Below the pieces are notes generated by a model that ran no database searches, was not told the origin of the DNA, and was given only the letters and a program-made list of their open reading frames with translations. A DNA stretch of 64,000 bases. It comes from Torymus aiolomorphi. Taxonomy: Eukaryota > Arthropoda > Insecta > Hymenoptera > Torymidae. Positions 24,060 to 36,010 of the stretch are shown here, piece by piece. Location: contig CM070874.1 of the NCBI GenBank assembly GCA_036365515.1, positions 242,798,430 to 242,862,429 of the forward strand. The letters are read 5' to 3'. Position numbers and translations under genes: made by a program. Position 1 is the first letter of the stretch. Every line of letters starts with the position of its first letter.

Positions 24060-25400
24060 AATTATTTCTATAATACAAGGCAAACAAATTATTTAAATAA
24101 TTCTTAACACCAAGTAGGCGGGGGATGCGAGTTCAACGCGTGTACGGGAGCGCGTCAGACGTGCATACATGGCAAAATAATTATTTAAATAGTTCTTAAC
24201 CCCAAGTAGGCGGAAGATGCAAGTTCCAATGCGTATACGGAATCGAGTCAGACGTGCATACGAGGCAAAACAATTATTTAAATAATTCTTAACCCCAAGT
24301 AGGCGGGGGATGCAAGTTCCACGCGTATACGGGAGCATCACCCACCTACTAGGGCTTGAGGATTATTTAAATAATTATTTTGCTATAATACACGTCTGCC
24401 TTATTACAGTATAAGCGTGGAACTCGCATCCCTCGCCTATTTGGGGTTAAGAACTATTTAAAAAATTACTTTGCCATGTATGCACGTCTGATGCGCTCCC
24501 GTATACGCGTGGAATTCGCATCCCGCTCCTACTTGGGATTAAGAATTGTTTACATAATTATTTTGCCATATATACATGTCTGCCTTATTCCAGTATACGC
24601 GTGGAACTCGCATCCCTCGCCTATTTGGGGTTAAGAACTATTTAAAAAATTACTTTGCCATATATATACGTCTGACGCGCTCCCGTATATGCGTGGAATT
24701 TGCATCCCGCTCCTACTTGGGGTTAAGAATTGTTTACATAATTATTTTGCCATGTATACACGCCTGGCGTGCCTCCGTGTACGCGTGAAACTCGCCTCTT
24801 CGCCTACTTGGGGTTAAAAATGATTTAAATAATTATTTTGCCATGTATACACGTTTGCCTTATTCCAGTATACGCGTGGAACTCGCATCCCCCGCCTACT
24901 TGGGGTTAAGAATGATTTAAATAATTATTTTGCCATGTATATCTTATTCCAGTATACGCGTGGAACTCGCATCCCCCGCCTACTTGGGGTTAAGAACTAT
25001 TTAAATAATTATTTTGCCTTGTATGCCCATCTGACACGCTCCCGTATACGCATGAAACTCGCATCCCCCGCCTACTTGGGGTTAAGAACTATTTAAATAA
25101 TTATTTTGCCTTATATGTACGTCTGACGCGCTCCCGTATACGCGTGGAACTCATGTCCCCCGCCTTCTTAGGTTTAAAAACGGTTTAAATAATTGTCTTG
25201 CTTATTGTTGCACGTCTACGTTATTCCCTAATATGCGTGCACCTCGCATACCCCGGCTATTGAGTTTAAAAATTATTTAAATAATCGTTTGGCTTAATTT
25301 TTCATGTCTACATGATTCCCTTATATGCGTGGACCTCATATCCTCCGCCTACTTGGGTTCTAAAATAATTTAAATTATCGTTTGGGTTATTTTGTCATCG
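24060..25400. repeat. ~92-bp satellite with an internal orientation switch
   Basis: The unit contains CCTACTTGGGGTTAAGAA, an ATTTAAATAATTATTTTGCC core and GTATACGCGTGGAACTCGCA. About three units (to ~24,345) are in reverse orientation (CCCCAAGTAGGCGG) and about eleven units are forward (unit starts near 24,441, 24,533, 24,624, 24,717, 24,811 and so on). Forward units alternate between two subtypes that differ around the CGTCTGCCTTATTCC / CGTCTGACGCGCTCC segment. Divergence rises after 25,140. Confidence 0.92.
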
Positions 25401-27440
25401 TAACTCCCTCATACCATAAGTAAGTACTCAATCTTTATAATCAGTTATATTTTTAAAAGTAAATTCAGCTCGGAACGCGCAGTTTGAACGCGCACCACGA
25501 TGCGCTCCATGATGCACCCCGCAGTGTAGATACTCCCTTATCACGTTGGCTGCATCGACAATTACTAAATATCTTACGCATGCATACGCGTGCACGTGCT
25601 TATGTAACGGGGGCCTTAACAAACAGGCACGCTTTTTCCACCTACATGAGTTTCGTGCGTAGGCGAGCGGATGTTTTATAAATTAAAAACCGCTGCAAAT
25701 ACAAAATTGTCTAGAAATCTGGAGCTGATTCATCGAACCGTTCTCGAAAAATTACTATTTAAAAAAAAATTTTTTTAATTTTTACCTCAAATATCTCTGA
25801 AATTTATGGACCAATTATTTTGCCCAAAGAACTCGACAACGAACACCTTTAGTCATATTTCTAGAGCAATTTAAAGAAACTTAAAATTTTAGTATTACAA
25901 AGCTTCCTCTAAGAGGAAGCAAAAATTAAAATACACAACGATGTCTGGCACTAATTCAGCGTAATAAAGTCTTAAGAAGCAGATTGAAAGTACAGATTTG
26001 TGAAAAAAAAACTGCTGACAATTCAGTAACTCGTGGATACCACAAAATTAATCTACTTATCTCTCTTATTAATTTTTAATGCCCATATTTTAAATAATAG
26101 CACCAATTTAACGTCGAACGATAAATCCATTAAACAGCAAATCAGCGTTCAGGTTTCGCATAAAAAACGCGCCATATGATGGTCCAGAAGTCATAGCGAC
26201 AATAGTTAAGAAAAAAAAAAATTATTTTCATATGTCGTTTATATGAGCGTGTATGTAAAGGAATCTTATGTAGATACGTAAAAAACATTATTGAAAAATT
26301 GCAAATTAAAATTTTCATCTCGATTGTCTCATAAAATTACAAAAATCATAAAATTTAAAAACGTTAAACCAATTTCCCTCCATTGTTACTGTACAACAAA
26401 AACAACAACTTTTAAATATCAAATATGTCAAAAAGTAACACGGTCTTGATAAAATTTGCACATCTATTAATTACATCATATATAAAATGAAATAAAAATT
26501 TTCAAGGATTTGAAAATTATCGTCATGTTAAATATACAATTCATATATAAAAAGAAAATGTTTGTTAACTGGTGACTGTTCCAATACTGGTATAGTCACC
26601 CTATACACACACACTTACAACAAAAATTTGTCAAATTTAAATGGTTTCATTATTACAAAAAATAAAAAGAAAATAAATTTAGTAGCTAAATAATTAAAAT
26701 TATTTTAAAGTTAATTTATTATTTAATTAATTTATTATTAGCTCAGAAATATAACCTATAATAATAATTTCAATAATTGTTTGCCAGGTCTCGCCCAAAA
26801 TAACTCTAAAGATTATCAATCAATGTTTGATAATAACAATTTCAATTTATTTAATATAAAACTATTCATTATAAAGAAAAAGTTAATCAAAACAATCTAA
26901 CCGTTCTTCATCCTTTGGAAAGCGATGAAAAATCAGTGTAGGGTTTTTCGCCTTCGTGTTTGTGCATCCTTCATACGCACAACGTGCTCGAGATAGTGCC
27001 ATGACTCAAATTTCTCAAAAAACTAATATAAAAATACTTTAAAAGAAAGTCAAGACCCTTGAAGTGAAAGACGCCGTCGGAACTGCAACACTCCTGCCTC
27101 CGCTGTCAGAAAGACACTCCCGCCTTATTACACACTTCCCGCGCGATTGCCGAAACAAAAACATTACCTTACCCAGTTTCATAGAATAGTTTATATTATT
27201 TTAAATGTAGTAAAATCTTTTAAATAAATCAAAACAATAATAATTTGTAAAATAACATTTTATTTTAATTCATTAACAATTATTTTATTAGTCTGATATC
27301 TTATACACGTGTATATCTATATATACTCTTCTTATACAGGCTTATATATCTATATATATTGGGCGGCAGTCAGCACCATCTCACGGATGGATAACAGAAC
27401 TAATCGGCTTGTTATCCAGTGACTTCGTCCAAAATTTCCT
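25401..27440. other. AT-rich DNA without recognisable gene
   Basis: No protein family is recognisable. Small GC-richer patches lie at 25,480-25,680 and 26,930-27,150. A short perfect palindrome GCTTCCTCTAAGAGGAAGC lies at about 25,903. Confidence 0.5.
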
Positions 27441-27445
27441 TAAGC

Positions 27446-27477
27446 CGTACGCTTCTATATGCGTCTATATTCGTTGG
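27446..27477 (-). repeat. 32-bp inverted match to 16,158-16,189 (right)
   Basis: The perfect reverse complement of the left copy. The 11.3-kb interval between them includes the P/THAP9-type transposase and the 92-bp satellite. Confidence 0.8.
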
Positions 27478-27748
27478 TCGTACATATAGTAACGCCGAAA
27501 AATAATACATACTATCCAACTTTTTTTACTTTTTATTTTTATTTTCATTTCTTATATGATTTTAGATTAAGAAGCTTTCATAAAGAGATCAAATCAAATT
27601 CTTACAAAGCAAAAAGCTATCAAATATTTCAAGTATATGAGAATTCTAAAAAACATTTGAAATGTAATATAAAGTAATTCTACTTTCAAGTTTCAAATGT
27701 AAATAGTCATTCTAACCTCTTTTATTTACCTCGTCGGGTTCACCTTAC

Positions 27749-27909
27749 AAAGGACCCCGCACACAATGTATGGAAAAAAATCATTCGGTCAAATTGAACG
27801 AAATTGAAAAAAGATAGATTTCTTCAGGACCTCAAGATCTATTTTTTTCCAAAGTTTCGTTCAATTTGACCGGATGATTTTTTCCCATACATTGTGTGCG
27901 GGGTCCTTT
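27749..27909. mobile_element. 161-bp hairpin MITE
   Basis: Terminal inverted repeats of about 70 bp beginning AAAGGACCCCGCACACAATG meet around a ~20-bp spacer. There is no coding capacity, and no unambiguous target duplication is visible. Typical of a two-armed miniature element. Confidence 0.8.
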
Positions 27910-27971
27910 ATTTGTGTACATATGCAACCGTGGTTTTATGCATACATATTAAGAATTTATGATATTTCAAG

Positions 27972-28424
27972 TTAACATATGTAATAATTACTTATTTTCT
28001 GCAAAAGATCCTCATATATTCTTCTTTTTGAGCAAGAATGATTATGCGACGCCGTCACTCTGATCGTGCAGAAAATGAACACTCGCGGAATCGGAAGCGC
28101 TATAGCCACGACTCGGAGTTGCGGAATGACCGACAGAGGGCGAGGTGAGGCATCTCGTAGTTGGAGTACTGGGACCTCCAACGCGAGGTTGAACTGTGTG
28201 GTGGCTTGAATTCTACAAACTCCGAATTTCTCGGAGTTGGTACATTTCCAGTTGGACTTATACTATTCCTAATGTTGCATTCTACCATGTCAATTTTCTC
28301 GGAGTTCACATAAGTGAGATTTTGACAAATGTAAACACCAAATCGGCGTGTATAAATTACGATACGGCGGGTCTTAGGATATCGAACAATCTCGGAGTTC
28401 TAGTGAATCCAAATTTTTTTCCGT
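27972..28424. repeat. degenerate word region (CTCCGAG / CTCGGAG words)
   Basis: CTCGGAGTT and its complement AACTCCGA recur at about 28,114, 28,216, 28,231, 28,298 and 28,395. The region stops at AAATTTTTTTCCGTG, directly abutting repeat R1 at a position internal to R1 in the copy near 6,295. It therefore looks like the right end of an inserted element. The left end is not defined. Confidence 0.4.
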
Positions 28425-29058
28425 GTAATAAGCTTTTACATAGAAGAAAATATTGCTGAGTGACATGCGACGTTATAAATATACAATATAATTTTCAGTG
28501 TTTTGTGTAATAAATAAAATAAAGTACTGGTATGATGTGTTACATGAAGAGTTTATAATCAAATTTTAAAACTTCTATTAAAAATCAGTTTCAAATGTTT
28601 TGAAAATAGAACAAGCGTGTATTAATAAATAATCACGCGTTATGAGGTTCATACACTTCATAATAAGTTTTGGCATAGAAGAAAATATTGTTGAGTGACA
28701 CGTGAGGATATAAATATACAATATAATTTATGATGCCGATTTGAAATATTGGTCTGAGCCTTGGTTTAAAAAGCATCTGTCATCTTTAAAAAACTTAGTC
28801 GATATCAGTGCTGTGCTGTTGTACATATTTATTCCCATAAACATCGGAATACTGAAAAAAGTAAAAATGATGTGTTATTGTGAAAATTTCAACGAATAAA
28901 AGTGCTCAATTAATCTAAAATATCATTTTCTCACCATGGGAGACGTCAAAATGTTTCAGAGTTCTTAGTAAATACTTTTCTAGACAAGATTGCGATAATA
29001 ATTTCAAAAAGTTTTATCTATACAAGAATGTCAAGAAAGCATTTATTCGCAGTGATTC
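28425..29058. repeat. dispersed repeat R1, copy 2 (left part)
   Basis: Nearly identical to about 6,297-6,955. It is split by the Tc5-like transposon and resumes at 34,549-34,610. Confidence 0.92.
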
Positions 29059-29061
29059 TTA

Positions 29062-30328
29062 CAAGGAAAGTACCCGAACTGTCAAATTAAAAAAAATTCG
29101 AAACCCATATTAAAAAGTAGACCTCCATGCGAGATTCACGAAACCATTTTTTTTATCGGCTGAGAAGCGCTTTATAAGGGTTAAAATCACCCCTAAAGTT
29201 TACCCCCAAGAAACGTTTTTTTGATATATCTCGGCATCTACTTAACTTTTTTTAACGAAACAAAATGGAAAGAGTTTCTTATTAAAAAGCCAAGAAATCC
29301 GTGGTAGTATGAACATTAAGGGTTGCATCCCTTATTTTTTAGAGGGTGAAATTGTGTTTTTTTAAGAATAATTTTTGTTGTGAGAATTCATAAAATAATT
29401 AAAAATAGGTCAAAACATTATTTTTGCCAACTACAATAAATAACAGTTGGTGTGTTTGGGCATTCTTCGCGAAACAACCCCTTAAGAGGTGGTAAACCAC
29501 CCCTAACACAAATAAATTAGGTATATTTTTTTGGCAATTATTTTTTTCCTTAAAATGGGTTCTTGAAGTCGTTAATCGGAATCCACAGTTAGATCCACAA
29601 TAAAAATTTGAAAATAATGAATTCAATATGGCGAAAAATTTTTTAGAAATATTTTAAATTCCACGAAAAATAGTATGTAGACCTCCTAGCGGAAATTATA
29701 TTATGTAAATAAGTGTATAATAATGTAACAATGTTTTGTTATGTTATTCTATTATTTATTATTTTTTTATCGTACACTTGTTTATCGTACGATAAACAAG
29801 TGTATGATAATGTACTTGTTTGTAAAAAAGTGTAAGAAAACGTAACAAATTGTACTTTTCTACTGGATTTCGGACGCTTTTACATTTTACCACAGTTTAT
29901 ACCATTTTTTAATAATTTCTTACTTTTCCTTACATTTGTCTACGTTTTATTACTTTTTAATTTGTACTCTTAATTCAAATTTTATAGGCATTCTTACACT
30001 TTCGTACATCTTTTTACATTTTATTATATATTTGTACTTTTAATTACATCTTTTTACTTTTATATACAAATTTTGATACACATTTTACATCGTATCACCT
30101 ATTTGTACACTTTTTTCAAATAGTTCATAATTATACTTTTATAATAATTTATAATTGTACTTTTATTTAAATAAAGCTATAAATAAAATATTTTCAAAGA
30201 TGTAAAGAAAAAATACTAAAACGTAATAAAATGTAAATTATTATGTATTAGAAATATAATTAATATATGTTACAAAATGTAAGTTACTGTATAAAAGTTT
30301 AAATTTTTACAAATTCTTACAGATTTTT
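29062..30328 (+). repeat. left terminal inverted repeat (1,267 bp)
   Basis: The outer ~630 bp is ordinary sequence. From 29,693 (TAGCGGAAAT) inward it is a word array with GTAAAAAAGTGTAAG words, the centre CTGGATTTCGGACG at 29,863-29,876, and reversed words. A perfect 28-bp palindrome lies near 29,775-29,805 (half-site CACTTGTTTATCGT). Confidence 0.9.
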
Positions 30329-30528
30329 CTAACAAATTAATTCTTACAGATTTTTCTAACAAATTAATTCTTACAGATTTTTCTAACAAATTAATTCTTA
30401 CAGATTTTTCTAACAAATTAATTCTTACAGATTTTTCTAACAAATTAATTCTTACAGATTTTTCTAACAAATTAATTCTTACAGATTTTTCTAACAAATT
30501 AATTCTTACAGATTTTTCTAACAAATAC
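30313..30528. repeat. 27-bp minisatellite, 8 copies
   Basis: Unit ATTCTTACAGATTTTTCTAA followed by CAAATTA, repeated eight times without visible change. The first unit overlaps the inner edge of the left inverted repeat, and the right inverted repeat has only one unit start. The frame LLEKSVRIN repeated on the minus strand is an artefact of it. Confidence 0.95.
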
Positions 30529-31790
30529 TTCCTTATAATTTCATAAAAATAAGCTACATAAGGAAATATTTAGAAAACGCAAGGAATTGAAAGAAAATGT
30601 AAGAAACTTTAACAACTTGTTAAATATGCCCGAAATCCAGTATCGTATGATTTCTTACATTTCTCGACAATTTATTCCATTTTATAAGTATTTTCTTATT
30701 TTCTTTCATATTTTATAATTTCAGCTAGGAGAGATTTTCATGCTTGTTGAAATTATGATTGGTTTTAATAAGAAAAGTTTATTTATGATTTATTAATATA
30801 AATTAATATGAACAAAATTTTTAATATAATGATAATTATAGCAATTTATGGTTATTGCGCAATATACAAGATTACGTACACTTGCATTGATATGGCTTAT
30901 CTCCCGAGTCCTTCTCTTTTATTCATAAATAAGTGAAACATCGGTCAGTCGAAAACAAATATACGTTACTAAACGTTTTTCTACGCTCGTGTTAAATTAA
31001 TATTCAATGTCAACATTATTTTATGGGTATTAATTGAAAATATAAGTGTCTGGAGGTACTTGCATCATATTTTTTAATGGCAAGTAAACATTTTACGAGT
31101 ACGAAATCCTATTTGAATTGAATGATAACAACAATAATAATAGTCGTAAGTAACCATATAATTGAAATTTCTTTCTTCTACATAATTATTCAAAATATTT
31201 CTAATAGAAGGATATAATAGATATAATATTGAAAAGTTAAATAAAATGCAGCATTTTTAAATATAAAACTCGTCAAAATATACAATAAATTTTGAACAAG
31301 TGGCCGAAGATAAGAAAGTCAAATTCAGTAAAAATCTATTATAGAATCTTTATTGTACCAATTGTAAATATTTTGATAGTGAAACTTTACTCTTAATACA
31401 TGCATTGAATTATTTTATGGTAGTAAAAATTATGTTTTGATTTTAATTTTTAGAATTACTGTTACATTACTGTTATTCTAATATATAAAATGTGACATAC
31501 TGACGATTTAATCAGTTAAGTGTAAAAAAATATTTATACGAGTGAATAGAAGTAGTACTTTATTTATAATAATAACCTTTAGCAATTATTTAATGCTAAT
31601 AAAATAGTGTACCTTGTAGACAAAACATTGACAAACAATAACGAATTCCCATGCACTTACAAAGGAATTTAGTAAAATGTTTTTCTCAAAAGTTTTGGAT
31701 GTCTGAATACTTTTTACACTTACTATACATTCATACTATTGTACATTCCTATACTGTTATGGCTATAAAAAGGCTATAATAACTAAAACT
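30529..31790. other. AT-rich interior of the Tc5-like element
   Basis: A short word array with the complementary centre GCCCGAAATCCAG (30,628-30,640) ends at ATTTCAGCTAGG near 30,725. No gene is seen from there to the transposase. Confidence 0.5.
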
Positions 31791-31852
31791 TTTACAGGTT
31801 TACACTGCGACTCAACGTATCTAAAAGAAGAAAGAAAATATTTTCCATAAAT

Positions 31853-32080
31853 ATGAATTTGGTAAATGCGATGAATGTTTTATTTATTTTAAACAGTATG
31901 TTTCAAGACCAAGAAAAGAAATTACCTGTTAATGACGCTGAAAGAAATGTTGCTAATATAGTGTATAATATTATAATATCAAGTATAAATGATCGTAGTA
32001 TTTACAAAGAAACGGAAGAATTTCTATATTACGATGATACCTACGAACCTTACGATGATATACCTGCAGATGATTCATGA
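31853..32080 (+). pseudogene. N-terminal acidic frame of the Tc5-like transposase locus (tentative)
   Basis: A 75-codon frame beginning MNLVNAMNVLFILN and ending in an acidic Asp/Glu/Tyr tail just upstream of the transposase helix-turn-helix. It has no recognised domain. Its position on the same strand and the ~100-bp gap of stop-containing sequence before the transposase suggest it could be the degraded start of the same gene, but this is inference. Confidence 0.3.
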
Positions 32081-32179
32081 AGATATCGATGCAGAAAATA
32101 TGATAACACCCGAAACTGAAAATCAATGTAGGACCGAATAAGCAGTAAAAACAAGTTAAAATTTGAAACAGTCCAAAAT

Positions 32180-33152
32180 CGATTCAAAAAATTAAAAACA
32201 GCACGTCAGCTGTATAGATGGAGAGATCAAGTGGCAATAGGAGGAAGTAGGATCGATAAATTGAAAAAAATTGAGGAATATTGTTTACAAAAATTTAACG
32301 TAGCCAGATCGAATAGAATACCAATTCATGACATTGATGTAAGACGTATGGCAAAAGAAAAAGCATTAGAGTTAAACTTCAATGAATTTAAAGCTTCTAG
32401 ACACTGGTTAAATGAATTTAAACGGCGATTTAATATCGTTTCTCGAAAAATAACAAAAATTATTACTAAAAAATCTATAGAGGATTCAGAAGAATGGTCA
32501 GCACAAAAACAGGAATTTCGCAATGAGTAAGAAATGCCATCATAAAATATGATGCAAAACGTGTTTATAACTCCGACCAAAGTGGTTTTAATTACGAAAT
32601 ATACAGTGGTCGAACCCTCAATCTTAGAGGAGATAAAAGTGTAGAGAGTATAGTGCAATCAGTGCATTCGACAACTCATTCTTATACTATCCAACCTACT
32701 GTATCTGCTGAAGGAAAACTTCTATCACCCTTCTTTTTAGTCATGCAAGAACCAAAGGGAGAGTTTGGAACTGTAGTCAGAAAAAATTTATTTGCAGCAG
32801 AAAATGTTTATGTAATGGCATCGAAATCAGGTAAATTGACTAAAGAACATGTTGACAAATTCCACAAAGAACAACAAGTGAACTTCAACCGCTTGATATT
32901 TACGGTTTTCGAATGTGGAAGAACTTCGTTCGAACGTTTTCGAATATGATATTTCTAACAAATAAGGATCTCAACTTACACGATAGAAATAATATAATCA
33001 AAATGCATTCATTAGTACATAATCAATTATCAAGTCCCAGGTTTCAAAATTTATTTAATCGAGCGATTACAACATGTTTATGGTGCAAAAAATCGTTATG
33101 TTTACAACATTTTTTTCCTGAATATCATTATTGTAAAACATATAATCCATGA
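32180..33152 (+). pseudogene. Tc5/pogo-related (CENP-B-type HTH + DDE-1) transposase, broken
   Basis: The first frame (to 32,530) carries a CENP-B/Tc5-type DNA-binding region: ARSNRIPIHDIDVRRMAKEK, then FKASRHWLNEFKRRFNIVSRK. The catalytic part follows in another frame: it begins R-N-A-I-I-K-Y-D, then NSDQSGFNYEIYSGRTL with the first catalytic Asp. It continues through HSYTIQPTVSAEGKLLSPFF to KLTKEHVDKF. A 1-nt shift at about 32,525-32,530 separates the two. The second catalytic Asp region is missing after ~32,880, and the distal part (MHSLVHNQLSSPRFQNLF, 33,002-33,055) is in a third frame. So there is a frameshift plus an internal deletion. Confidence 0.85.
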
Positions 33153-33278
33153 TCGTCAGAATAATTAGCTAGCTTGCCGTCTGCTGTTGGCTGACCCGTA
33201 GGATTTAAAATTGGTCGTTGTGCTGTTTAGAAATTGGTAGAATTGTATAAGAATTTGTATTAAAAGATAATAAATTGT

Positions 33279-34545
33279 AAAAATCTGTAAGAATTTGTAA
33301 AAATTTAAACTTCTATACAGTAACTTATATTTTGTAACATATATTAATTATATTTCTAATACGTAATAATTTACATTTTATTACGTTTTAGTATTTTTTC
33401 TTTACTTCTTTGAAAATATTTTATTTATAGCTTTATTTAAATAAAAGTACAATTATAAATTATTATAAAAGTATAATTATGAACTATTTGAAAAAAGTGT
33501 ACAAATATGTGATACGATGTAAAATGTGTATCAAAATTTGTATATGAACGTAAAAAGATGTAATTAAAAGTACAAATATATAATAAAATGTAAAAAGATG
33601 TACGAAAGTGTAAGAATGCCTATAAAATTTGAATTAAGAGTACAAATTAAAAAGTAATAAAACGTAGACAAATTTAAGGAAAAGTAAGAAATTATTAAAA
33701 AATGTTATAAACTGTGGTAAAATGTAAAAGCGTCCGAAATCCAGTAAAAAAGTACAATTTGTTACGTTTTCTTACACTTTTTTACAAACAACTACATTAT
33801 CATACACTTGTTTATCGTACGATAAACAAGTGTATGATAAAAAAATAATAAATAATAGAATAACATAACAAAACATTGTTACATTATTATACACTTATTT
33901 ATATAATATAATTTCCGCTAGGGGGTCTACATACTATTTTTCGTGGAATTTAAAATATTTTTAAAAAATTTTTCGCCATATTGAATTCACTATTTTCAAA
34001 TTTTTATTGTGGATCTAACTGTGGATTCCGATTAACGACTTCAAGAACCCATTTTAAGGAAAAAAATAATTGCCAAAAAAATATACCTAATTCATTTGTG
34101 TTAGGGGTGGTTTACCACCTCTTAAGGGGTTGTTTCGCGAAGAATGCCCAAAAACACCAACTGTTATTTATTGTAGTCGGTAAAAATAATATTTTGACCT
34201 ATTTTTAATTATTTTATGAATTCTCACAACAAAAATTATTCTTAAAGAAACACAATTTCACCCTCTAAAAAATAAGGGATGCAACCCTTAATGTTCATAC
34301 TACCACGGATTTCTTGGCTTTTTAATAAGAAACTCTTTTCATTTTGTTTCGTGAAAAAAAGTTAAGTAGAAGCCGAGATATATCAAAAAAACGTTTCTTG
34401 GGGGTAAACTTTAGGGGTGATTTTAACCCTTATAAAGCGCTTCTCAGCCGATAAAAAAAATGGTTTCGTGAATCTCGCATGGAGGTCTACTGTTTAATAT
34501 GGGTTTGGAATTTTTTTGAATTTGACAGTTCGGGTACTTTCCTTG
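33279..34545 (-). repeat. right terminal inverted repeat (1,267 bp)
   Basis: Mirror image of 29,062-30,328 with a low level of mismatch, including the word array (centre CGTCCGAAATCCAG at 33,731-33,744) and the boundary ATTTCCGCTAGGGG near 33,915. Confidence 0.9.
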
Positions 34546-34548
34546 TTA

Positions 34549-34610
34549 GTTCATAAACTGGTTGCATTTTGAATTATTATCTCTCTAAACAACCGTTAAA
34601 TCGCTTTTTA
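34549..34610. repeat. dispersed repeat R1, copy 2 (right remainder)
   Basis: Continues the R1 sequence exactly where it breaks at 29,058 (GTTCATAAACTGGTTGC), completing the filled-site picture. Confidence 0.9.
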
Positions 34611-35700
34611 AAGAAAATTGTACTATAAAAAAAATTGTCCTCCCAAGATGCATAATATTATAGAAATTTCAAAATTGAGAAAGATCAATGAAAAATGGAG
34701 ACGTGGTGGTAACTATGTAATTTTTTTATATAGGCTTTGACTTTTCGTAAATATCTGATAAAATTCTTATGAATTTTAGAAATAAACGAAGGCATAATAG
34801 TTGTATAATTAAAATAATTTTCGCCCACACGGGCGTAAAGTGCGTAGGTTCTATAAAGTTTGGTAGGAGTATGGGAGCTATTACGCCTGTTAGGCGTTAA
34901 GTAGTACGTTATGCCCGCTGACTGAATATTTTTAAGTAGTTACGAAAAGTTGTATTATTCAGTCAAGTTAACTTATGGGTACTTGACTACAATAAATTGA
35001 TTTCAGTACTTTCTTGTGTTTAATTTGTATTGAAGCAAATTTTAATACATTTCTGAGAATAGTCATACAGTTGGTTCCGAGAGTTGTTTGCATTACTTGA
35101 CTATCGATAATTGATTTCACAACTTTCATTTGTTTGATTTGCAATGAACAATTTGATTGTATTTACTTACATATAATTTGTTCAGCATACAATGACTCAA
35201 AGAAGTAAAAGACTTTTTCACTGGTATTTATTTGATTCCTTTAAAAAAATCATAAATATTATTATTTTATAGATTGTACAGAAAAAAGTCTATACTTGCC
35301 TTATTTTATACTTTCATAGAAAGTTTTATAGTAACAATATTATTATTGGTACAGTCATGAAAAAAATTATTACCATTTGCAGAGTTCTTATTGAATAGAT
35401 GAGATTCGAATAAATAAAAGGTCTAGACAAAAATTGTGTTGTTAAAACGTACTTAAATTATTTTTTTTTAATACGTGTTGATTGTATTAAAAAAATATTT
35501 AAGCTCTCATTAATGTTTTTGGTACAGAGTTTGACGGATATTGAGAGAGAGAGGGAATGAGGAAGAGAGAGAGGGGGGAGAAGCAGAGTGAGAGAGTGAG
35601 CGGGGGAAGTGAGGGAGGGAAAGTAGATTATAAAGAAAAAATTTCTATACTTGCTTTATTTTATACTTTCGTAGAAAGTTTTACATTAACAATATTAGTA
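34611..35700. other. AT-rich DNA with an ~80-bp direct repeat
   Basis: No gene. About 80 bp around TCTATACTTGC...TTTTATACTTTC recurs at ~35,290 and ~35,645. A GA-rich stretch lies at 35,540-35,625. Confidence 0.5.
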
Positions 35701-35704
35701 GATA

Positions 35705-36010
35705 AGCTATGCCGGTTCTGGCTCAAAACAAGTCCTGACCTGTTTGAGCCAGAACCGGCATAGCTTTTTTGGGTCCCCCACCCCTCCCCCCTCCCTGCCC
35801 TCCCCACCCCGCACTATTGCATAGGGTGCCAATAACCCAAAACAGGTCCTGACTTGTTTGAGCCAGAACCGGCATAGGTTTTTTGGGTCACCCGCACGGA
35901 CCCAGACCTGCTTGATCTAGAACCGGTATACTGGTCCTGACTCACCCGCGCGCCAACGAGTTGAGCCAGAACCGGCCTACCGATTCTAGACCAGGTCTTG
36001 CCCGTTCTAG
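35705..36010. repeat. fold-back word region, word GAGCCAGAACCGG
   Basis: TATGCCGGTTCTGGCTCAAA (35,708) pairs with its complement ending at 35,762, a ~20-bp-stem hairpin. The word recurs near 35,863, 35,925 (degenerate), 35,965 and 35,985. The style matches the other word arrays, although the CCC-type terminus is not clear here. Confidence 0.6.

Larger units (their letters stand above)
29062..34545 (+). mobile_element. Tc5-like DNA transposon with 1,267-bp inverted repeats
   Basis: It is inserted in repeat R1 between two TTA triplets (29,059-29,061 and 34,546-34,548); the uninterrupted R1 copy near 6,952 has a single TTA. Both ends read CAAGGAAAGTACCCGAACTG inward. The inverted repeats run 29,062-30,328 and 33,279-34,545, equal in length. 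The interior encodes a broken DDE transposase of the Tc5/pogo-related, CENP-B-like group. A TNA-type 3-bp duplication and a CAAGG terminus fit the Tc5 branch of Tc1/mariner-related elements. The copy is not autonomous, because its transposase is frameshifted and internally deleted. Confidence 0.88.

Noticed and set aside
30270..30524. LLEKSVRIN repeat protein or a CRISPR-like array
   Set aside because: Eight head-to-tail identical 27-bp units without spacers form a minisatellite; the frame exists only because 27 is divisible by three, and the host is eukaryotic.
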